A stretch of 64,000 nt of DNA, from assembly GCA_037200885.1 (NCBI GenBank), contig JBBCIN010000002.1, positions 2,170,001 through 2,234,000 of the forward strand. Direction: 5' to 3'. Numbering within the stretch: position 1 is the stretch's first letter; each line of letters begins with the position of its first letter. This document shows, piece after piece, positions 58,076 to 64,000 of the stretch. Source of the stretch: PMG-095 sp037200885 (GTDB lineage: Bacteria; Myxococcota_A; Polyangia; Polyangiales; Polyangiaceae). The notes under the pieces are model-generated. The model was not told the DNA's origin, did not search any database, and worked only from the letters and a program-made list of their open reading frames with translations. The position numbers and the translations under genes are program-made.

Positions 58076-59502
58076 GCCAAGTAGAGGCCGATCGCACGAT
58101 CCACTTCGTCAGCCTCGGCTGCCCCAAGAACCGCGTCGACAGCGAGGTGATGCTCGGCGTTGCCGAGCGCGCTGGCTACCGCCACGTGGCCGAGGCCGAA
58201 GACGCCTCGGTGATTGTGGTCAACACCTGCGGCTTCATCGATGCCGCCAAGAAGGAATCGATCGACACGATTTTGGAGCTTTCCGCCTACAAGGACACCG
58301 GCGCGTGCCAAAAGCTGGTCGTGTCCGGCTGCCTGAGTCAGCGCTACCCGGATGACCTCGCGGCCGATTTGCCGGAGGTCGATCATTTCCTGGGTTCGAG
58401 CGACATGCTCAAGCTCGAGACCGTGCTGAGCGGTAACGCGGCACGCATGCTGGTCGGTAACCCGGCGGATTGGGTCATCACGGCGAGCGACCCGCGACGT
58501 CTCTCCACGCGCGGCCGCAGTGCGTACGTGAAGCTCGCCGAAGGTTGCAACCGCAGCTGCTCGTTCTGCGTCATCCCGGAAATGCGCGGCAAGCAGCGAT
58601 CGCGCCCGGCCGACGACATCGTGCGCGAGGTGGAGGCGTTGGTCACCGCGGGCGTCCTGGAAGTGAACCTGGTTTCGCAAGACACCATCGCGTACGGCCG
58701 GGATTTGAAAGACGGCTCGAACTTGGCTGATGCCGTGCGCCGAATCGCGGACGTCCCCGGGCTGCGCTGGGTGCGAGTCTTCTACCTGTACCCGGAGAAG
58801 ATGACCGACGAGCTGATCGATCTGATCGGCAACCACCCGAAGGTCGTGCCGTACATCGACATGCCGCTCCAGCACGCCGCCGATGGCATGCTGCGCCGCA
58901 TGAAGCGCGGCCACGGCGGGGACCGTTTGCGCGAGCTGGTGCTGCGATTACGCGCGCGCATTCCAGGGCTATTTTTCCGGACCGCGTTCATCGTGGGGCA
59001 CCCCGGCGAGACCGAAGAAGAGTTCGAAGAGCTGTGTGAGTTCGTGCGCTTCGCCGAATTCGACCGCGTGGGCGTGTTCCAATATTCGGATGAATCCAGC
59101 GCGCACTCCAGCACCCTGCCGGACAAGGTTCCAGCGAAGACGATCGCCGCTCGCGCCAAAAAGCTGATGAGCATTCAGCGCCGGATCAGCAAAAAGAAGA
59201 ACCGCGCCATGGTCGGCCTCGAGCTGGACGTGCTGGTCGAAGGCCCGAGTGAAGACAGTGAGCTCGTGATGATGGGCCGCCACGCGGGGCAGGCCCCGGA
59301 GATCGACGGCTGCGTGTACCTCTCCGGCGGCAGCGCCTTGCCCGGTGAGTTCCGACGCGTACGCATCACCCAAGCCAGTGACTACGATCTCGTAGGCGAG
59401 CTCGAGGACGAAGACTCGACCGCCCCCGAACTCCCCGCCGCCGCCATCGGCATCTCACACCGCGCCAGCGACGGACGACGGGTGCTGCGGACCTATCGCT
59501 AG
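58072..59502 (+). CDS. rimO: Ribosomal protein S12 methylthiotransferase
   Basis: A 476-residue radical SAM enzyme that methylthiolates an Asp of ribosomal protein S12. The N-terminal cluster cysteines are C17, C53 and C87. The radical SAM cysteines are C159, C163 and C166 (CNRSCSFC). The C-terminal TRAM domain follows. ATG 58072 overlaps the carA stop by ATGA, so a longer frame reaching back into carA is rejected. Confidence 0.96.
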   Translation: MSQVEADRTIHFVSLGCPKNRVDSEVMLGVAERAGYRHVAEAEDASVIVVNTCGFIDAAKKESIDTILELSAYKDTGACQKLVVSGCLSQRYPDDLAADLPEVDHFLGSSDMLKLETVLSGNAARMLVGNPADWVITASDPRRLSTRGRSAYVKLAEGCNRSCSFCVIPEMRGKQRSRPADDIVREVEALVTAGVLEVNLVSQDTIAYGRDLKDGSNLADAVRRIADVPGLRWVRVFYLYPEKMTDELIDLIGNHPKVVPYIDMPLQHAADGMLRRMKRGHGGDRLRELVLRLRARIPGLFFRTAFIVGHPGETEEEFEELCEFVRFAEFDRVGVFQYSDESSAHSSTLPDKVPAKTIAARAKKLMSIQRRISKKKNRAMVGLELDVLVEGPSEDSELVMMGRHAGQAPEIDGCVYLSGGSALPGEFRRVRITQASDYDLVGELEDEDSTAPELPAAAIGISHRASDGRRVLRTYR

Positions 59503-59576
59503 ACGCCGAAGGCAATGACGGTTGCGACGGGACTCGTGACCGTCAAGAAAATCTCCCGTCGGAGTCAGAGATGGAG

Positions 59577-59605
59577 CGGGCACGGGCACGGGGGAGAGCG
59601 AGACC
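59577..59605 (+). repeat. Dispersed GGGCAC-type repeat, copy 3
   Basis: CGGGCACGGGCACGGG followed by GGAGAGCGAGACC, the same layout as the copies near the insertion sequence. It lies between rimO and the convergent lipoprotein gene. Confidence 0.5.
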
Positions 59606-59609
59606 AGAC

Positions 59610-59951
59610 TCAAGGGGTCGCGGGAGTCAGCTTGAGCACGAAGTCGTTCTGTGGGCTCTCGACCGTGCCGTGCACGTACCAGAGAGAAATGCCGTCGCGC
59701 TCCTGCGCCTCCAGCGTAAAATCATACGCGCCGGACTCGGTGTACTGACCGCGGATCAAGTTGGTGGTGTGGTTCAGCGCGAAGACTTCACTCTGCGGCT
59801 GCACACTGCCGGTCAGGCGCACCAGGCCCGCGGTCTCCGTGCTGGACACGGTCGGGTCGCCGGGTGGCGGCAACGGCAGCGTGGGCGAGAGGCAGCCCAC
59901 GGCAAATAGTGCCGTGCCCAGCAGCCAACCGCGCCGAGAGCGAAGAAACAT
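59610..59951 (-). CDS. Small lipoprotein
   Basis: A 113-residue protein from ATG 59951 (a second ATG at 59969 is in frame); no start has a clear ribosome-binding site. The leader MFLRSRRGWLLGTALFAVGC is a lipoprotein signal. A Pro-rich linker and a beta-rich domain (GSVQPQSEVFALNHTTNLI) follow. Function unknown. Confidence 0.65.
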   Translation of the reverse strand: MFLRSRRGWLLGTALFAVGCLSPTLPLPPPGDPTVSSTETAGLVRLTGSVQPQSEVFALNHTTNLIRGQYTESGAYDFTLEAQERDGISLWYVHGTVESPQNDFVLKLTPATP

Positions 59952-60233
59952 CGCTACGGAGCGTAGCATGCGACGTGCCCAGGATCGGACTCAGCTCGCA
60001 ATTTGGCAAGCGGCTAGAATCATTGGCTTTATACGCTCAAGTTTCGCGGCCAATCGCGGCCGACCGATTGCTGTTGGCAAACTCTGTTGCAGAATTTGCC
60101 AATTCAGTTGGCGGGGCGCTGCTGATAGAAAACTGGGCCCAGGATGGCACCGGATGGTAACGCCGGGTTTGGCGTAGTGGGTTGATGTCTCGCGGGACCA
60201 AACGCAGCACGGCACGAAAGTTCGGAGCGATCC

Positions 60234-62897
60234 GTGGCGGGTAACGCTTGGGGTCCGAGGGCCCTGGCCGCGACCGTTCGCCGGCTCAACCTGCAGGACC
60301 TGCCTCAGATCGGTCGCGAGGCGCTCGAGCCACAGCGCTTGATGCGTGGCCTGCGGCCCATGCCGCTCTTGCTCCTGCTGACCTGGCTGCTGCAGCGCAC
60401 CGATGGCGTGGAGGCGAAGACTCGCGCCGAGACCGATCTGACACGCGCGATCGTGCTCGCGCTGGCCGAACGCGGCCTGCGCGCCGAAGCCGAGGACGTG
60501 CACTTCATCACCGACTCCGCCACGGTCGCGAGATCCCCAGTCCGGCGACCGCGCGCGGTCGCGTTGGCGCAGCGCGGCGCGGACCCTACGGACGTGTTCG
60601 TCGTCGAGACGCGCGTCTCGCCCGAGGGCCACCTGATCGAGCTGACCGACGTGTTCAATGTCTCGGACACGTCCGTGGCCACCGAGCGAGGGCTGATCGT
60701 GAACGGTGATCGCGCGGCTTGGTTGATCGGCGCCGAGAACGCCATCACCAGCGTCCAGTACGCCGACCTCCGCTCGGAGCCGCGCCCGGTCGGACGCAAT
60801 TGGACCGGGCTCTCACGACTGCAGAACTCGCTCACCAACTTGCAAGAGACCGGGCAGATGCAGGGCTTCGGACGGCGCGCGTTCAAGCTCGATTCGCCAG
60901 CCTACAAGGTCGTGCTCGGCTTCTCGAGCAACGCGCTCTTGATCGATGCCGACTCGCACCGCATTCGCATGCAGACTGACCCTGCCCTGCCGGTCGATCC
61001 CAACCCGTGGCTCAAGGAGCAGACGGCGCCCAAAGCGCGTCCCGGCAACCTCGTGACGTGGGCCGTCGATCGCGTTCGCGCGCTGCCCTGGTTCGGCGAT
61101 GACCGGATGCAATGGCTCAAGGCGGTTGCATTCGACGGCGTCGATCACTTCAATCAGATCATGGGCACGGTGACCGGCGACGACGGCTCGGAAGCCGTGC
61201 AAGAAGAGCTCGGCGATCTCTTCACCACGCCCTCCAGCGAAGCCACCGATCCGGAAACTGGTTGGCCGCCAGCGCCGATGGAACCGATGCTTTCACCGCC
61301 GTTGAAGGGCGAAGGAAAGTGGTCCTCGACGGACAAGGATCCGTTCATTCTGAAGAACCCGGGCGCGTCTTCGCCGTTCGTGTATTCGTTCATCCGCAGC
61401 GACCGCGCGCGCATCTATTCGCAGGTCTTCGTCACGCTCTGGGACCCACGACAAGTCGAATTGCACGCGATGAGCGGGACCGTCGAGCCGAAGAGCGCGA
61501 CGGGCGAGACTGGACCTGGAATGGTGCCCCGAACGCCAGCCGTCATGGGGCGAATGCTCGCTGGTTTCAACGGCGGCTTTCAAGCCATTCACGGCGAATT
61601 CGGCATGATGGCGGAGAAGGTTTTGTACCTGCCACCGAAGCCCTTCGCCGCTACCGTCGCCGAGCTGTCCGACGGCTCGACTGCGTTCGGCACCTGGCCC
61701 GAAGAGGCGCCGGTGCCCGACAACATCGTCTCGTTCCGACAGAACATGACCGCGCTGCTCCAGGATGGCGTGATCAACCCGTACAAGCGCCATTGGTGGG
61801 GCGGCGTGCCGCCGGGGTGGACTGAAGAAGCACGCACCGTGCGCAGCGCGCTGTGCATGACCAAGGAAGGCTTCATCGGCTATTTCTATGGTTCGAGCGT
61901 CGACCCGGACGTGCTCGCGCTAGCCATGCAGCGCGCGCGCTGCAATTACGGGATACACCTGGATATGAATCCGGGGCACACCGGGCTCGAGTACTATCAC
62001 GCAGCGCTCACTGGCACGTTGCCCAAACTCAACCGCGCGCTCGACGACGTGTCCGAAGCGCGCGGGCCCGTCCCGGGCATGGCGGGCTGGGAATTCATGG
62101 GTCGACGCATGATTCGCCTGATGGCGCTGATGAACTTCCCCCGGTATATCAACACCGAACAGCGTGATTTTTTCTACCTGACCTTGCGTCACATCTTGCC
62201 TGGCGATCCGCTCAAACCGACGCTGACCCCCGCCGAAAGTGCGGAAGGCGTGTGGAGCGTGCAGGGCCTACCGCAATACGGTTGGCCTTATGCGATCGCC
62301 AAGACCACCTTGCGTCCGGACGCCACTCGCCCCGACACGCACGTGGGCATCATGCGCTTGGATCCCAAGTTCTTGCGCGTGGTGGCCGCGGGCGAAGCGG
62401 CGAGCCAGCGCGTACTGGATATCACTCAGCCCCTCGGCGAAGGCATCGGCACGGTCGCGCTCTATCACGACGGTGCTCGCTTCCTGATCGCGAGCACGGC
62501 TCCCCCCCGCTCGACATTGGTCACGCGTGGCTTCGCGGCCGCTGAGACAATCAGCAACAGCGCGACTTCCGCCATGGGCATCGACGCTGCGGGCATGCTC
62601 GTGTTCGTGCGCTTTACGGCTGGCGCGCGTCCGGGCGGCGAGGGCCCACTGCTCAACGAATTGCTCAAGCGGCTCGGTTGCAGCTCGAGTCTGTTCTTCC
62701 TCCGACCGCTTGGTGTCGTCCTGGGCGACACTCGCGATAGTCACGAAGGCGGCGACGCAAGCAGCGCGCCGGCGAGTCAGGGCGTGGGCCTGGCACGGGC
62801 GGAGGGCCCGGGCGCACGTCGCCTATTTCCCGACACCCCCGTCGTTCCTCCGACAGTCTGGGCTCTGCTCCAGCAAAAACGCGTGCGTTACCGCTGA
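60234..62897 (+). CDS. Large protein with a phosphodiester glycosidase (NAGPA/DUF2233) domain
   Basis: An 887-residue protein from GTG 60234. A hydrophobic segment (MPLLLLLTWLLQ, about 43-54) is probably a membrane anchor or signal. The first 400 residues are unassigned. Residues about 400-650 resemble NAGPA/DUF2233 phosphodiester glycosidases: LAGFNGGFQAIHGEFGMM, then RSALCMTKEGFIGYFYG and GIHLDMNPGHTGLEY. Likely exported and active on sugar-phosphodiesters of the envelope. The 264 bases before it contain no gene that I can support. Confidence 0.7.
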   Translation: MAGNAWGPRALAATVRRLNLQDLPQIGREALEPQRLMRGLRPMPLLLLLTWLLQRTDGVEAKTRAETDLTRAIVLALAERGLRAEAEDVHFITDSATVARSPVRRPRAVALAQRGADPTDVFVVETRVSPEGHLIELTDVFNVSDTSVATERGLIVNGDRAAWLIGAENAITSVQYADLRSEPRPVGRNWTGLSRLQNSLTNLQETGQMQGFGRRAFKLDSPAYKVVLGFSSNALLIDADSHRIRMQTDPALPVDPNPWLKEQTAPKARPGNLVTWAVDRVRALPWFGDDRMQWLKAVAFDGVDHFNQIMGTVTGDDGSEAVQEELGDLFTTPSSEATDPETGWPPAPMEPMLSPPLKGEGKWSSTDKDPFILKNPGASSPFVYSFIRSDRARIYSQVFVTLWDPRQVELHAMSGTVEPKSATGETGPGMVPRTPAVMGRMLAGFNGGFQAIHGEFGMMAEKVLYLPPKPFAATVAELSDGSTAFGTWPEEAPVPDNIVSFRQNMTALLQDGVINPYKRHWWGGVPPGWTEEARTVRSALCMTKEGFIGYFYGSSVDPDVLALAMQRARCNYGIHLDMNPGHTGLEYYHAALTGTLPKLNRALDDVSEARGPVPGMAGWEFMGRRMIRLMALMNFPRYINTEQRDFFYLTLRHILPGDPLKPTLTPAESAEGVWSVQGLPQYGWPYAIAKTTLRPDATRPDTHVGIMRLDPKFLRVVAAGEAASQRVLDITQPLGEGIGTVALYHDGARFLIASTAPPRSTLVTRGFAAAETISNSATSAMGIDAAGMLVFVRFTAGARPGGEGPLLNELLKRLGCSSSLFFLRPLGVVLGDTRDSHEGGDASSAPASQGVGLARAEGPGARRLFPDTPVVPPTVWALLQQKRVRYR

Positions 62898-63192
62898 CTC
62901 TTTCGTCACCGAACGAAATGTGAGCGCTTCGACTTTCGAGTTATCACCGGCGCGTCGGACGAGATCACCAGCGAACCATGCGAGCTCGCTAATTTGTTTA
63001 ATATTTCTCGCCAAGATGTGCCAAGGGAGGGTATCGTGCGCTGACGAATTCCGCTGCAAATAGCGGATATTCCCCGGTTCCGGGGGGCGGATGGCGCATC
63101 GCCCAATGCCACTCGGACGGAGAATCTTCGGGTCGGGGACGCGAACAGGCGTTGCCGGCGGCCGAGATTCAACTATCTAAAGAGCGAAAGCG

Positions 63193-64000
63193 ATGAGCGA
63201 CAAGGCCGGTTCTGATCTGGACGTTTTCGACGGGCTCGCAGCAAAAAAGTCGCGCCCCAGTGCTGCGCCTGCGCCGCGCGCTCCCGCGGCTCCGCCATCG
63301 TCGGCCACCCGCCAGAAAACGCTGCTGGGGTTGGCCGCGCCCGTCGCGCCTGGCGCTCGTCCGGCCGGACCGCCACCGCCGCCGACGGCGAGCCGTCCGC
63401 CCGCGCCACCCCCGCCGCGCAGCAGCGTCCCGGCGCCACCCCCTTCCCGGTCCACCGGCAGCGGCGGCTTCCCCATTCCGCCTCCGCCGCCGAGCCCGTC
63501 CTCGATCGGCAACGGTCCGCCGCCTGCGCCGCCGCCGATTGCGGCGACGGCTGGCAGCGTCTCTGCGCCGCCGCCAATCGCTCCGCCGCTGAGCACGAAT
63601 CCCGCGCGCGCGGTCGGTGCCAGGCCGGCGGACGAAGACGAAAAGACTCCGGTTCCGAGTCAGAAGACCGAAACCAAGCCAGGCGTCGACATCGACTGGG
63701 ACGACGAAGACGAAGCCACCATGGTCTTCGACAAGAGCGTCGAAGACACCGCGCGCTCGTTGCTCCACAGCGCGCCCCCGCCGCCCGCGCCGGCCGCAGG
63801 TGCGCCGTCGCCGCCCACCCCGCCACCAGCTGCCGGCGCTCCTCCGCCCACCACGCGTCAACCGACGCTGATGTCGCGGCCCCCGACCCCGGGCGCGCCG
63901 CCACCCACTTTACCGCGTGCGCCGCTTCCGCCGCCCAAGGCCGTCCCGGTCCCGTACACGGCGCCAGTCCCCCCCCAGCAAGCGGTCTTCGAACCGCCGC
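63193..64000 (+). CDS. Pro-rich protein, cut by the window edge
   Basis: An open frame from ATG 63193 to the last base, 269 codons without a stop, so the C-terminus lies outside the window. It is extremely Pro/Ala-rich (APPPPPPP-type tracts) with one acidic patch (DEDEATMVFDKSVEDTARS), a motif I associate with myxobacterial proteins linked to FHA or kinase signalling. No folded domain is visible in this part. The 295 bases before it hold an AT-rich patch near 62985-63010 that may be its promoter. Confidence 0.75.
   Translation, partial: MSDKAGSDLDVFDGLAAKKSRPSAAPAPRAPAAPPSSATRQKTLLGLAAPVAPGARPAGPPPPPTASRPPAPPPPRSSVPAPPPSRSTGSGGFPIPPPPPSPSSIGNGPPPAPPPIAATAGSVSAPPPIAPPLSTNPARAVGARPADEDEKTPVPSQKTETKPGVDIDWDDEDEATMVFDKSVEDTARSLLHSAPPPPAPAAGAPSPPTPPPAAGAPPPTTRQPTLMSRPPTPGAPPPTLPRAPLPPPKAVPVPYTAPVPPQQAVFEPP

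Noticed and set aside
57463..59502. A 679-codon frame that includes rimO
   Set aside because: The first 200 codons are carA read in another frame. The rimO start at 58072 with an ATGA overlap is far better supported.

Overview
The window is a high-GC bacterial chromosome segment that looks like a myxobacterium (Myxococcota, probably the Polyangiales side). The evidence is many lipoproteins with Gly/Ala/Ser-rich linkers, a matrixin protease with a MYXO-CTERM-like tail, a eukaryotic-type Ser/Thr kinase, very long TPR proteins, Pro-rich cytosolic proteins, and GTG/TTG starts with 4-bp overlapping genes. No taxonomic search was possible.

1-16006: an intact tRNA-Asp gene (189-262) carries an integrated element of about 15.7 kb. 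It is bounded by a 22-bp direct repeat of the tRNA 3' end (243-264 and 15985-16006). The element encodes a tyrosine recombinase, an excisionase-like protein, about ten tiny overlapping genes, a ribbon-helix-helix (RHH) protein, a Zn-ribbon plus lipoprotein pair, a TIR-domain protein beside an ADP-ribosyltransferase-like protein, a large terminase, a RecA-like replication ATPase, a prim-pol primase, and HTH regulators. I see no capsid, portal, tail or lysis genes, so it resembles a phage satellite more than a complete prophage. The attachment site lies inside the integrase reading frame. In the excised circle the integrase would gain a 79-residue C-terminus whose stop codon overlaps the start of the next gene by ATGA.

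16007-26047: a cytochrome c lipoprotein, an EamA transporter remnant, tRNA-Val, and two small hypothetical genes come first. The proteostasis cluster tig-clpP-clpX-lon follows on the minus strand. An IS4-family insertion sequence of about 1.5 kb sits upstream of tig.

26163-36767: two small genes precede parAB chromosome partition genes. Next are a TPR lipoprotein coupled to glnD, a Tat-type secreted protein coupled to a matrixin-type metalloprotease, bioB, and a PilT-like ATPase.

36799-47757: tRNA-Phe is followed by a minus-strand group of histidine phosphatase, XPB-like helicase, Bax1-like DUF790 nuclease and DTW-domain protein. Then come OsmC, lipoproteins, and a dinB gene coupled to a DnaB/RecA-like ATPase with an altered Walker A. 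A 480-residue hypothetical protein, a 90-bp tandem repeat and tRNA-Leu close this part.

47985-64000: a small lipoprotein, a CvfB-like S1 protein, a Ser/Thr kinase, and an 1805-residue TPR protein come first. They are followed by a pyrC-carA-rimO operon with ATGA overlaps, a lipoprotein, a phosphodiester glycosidase-domain protein, and the start of a Pro-rich protein cut by the window edge.
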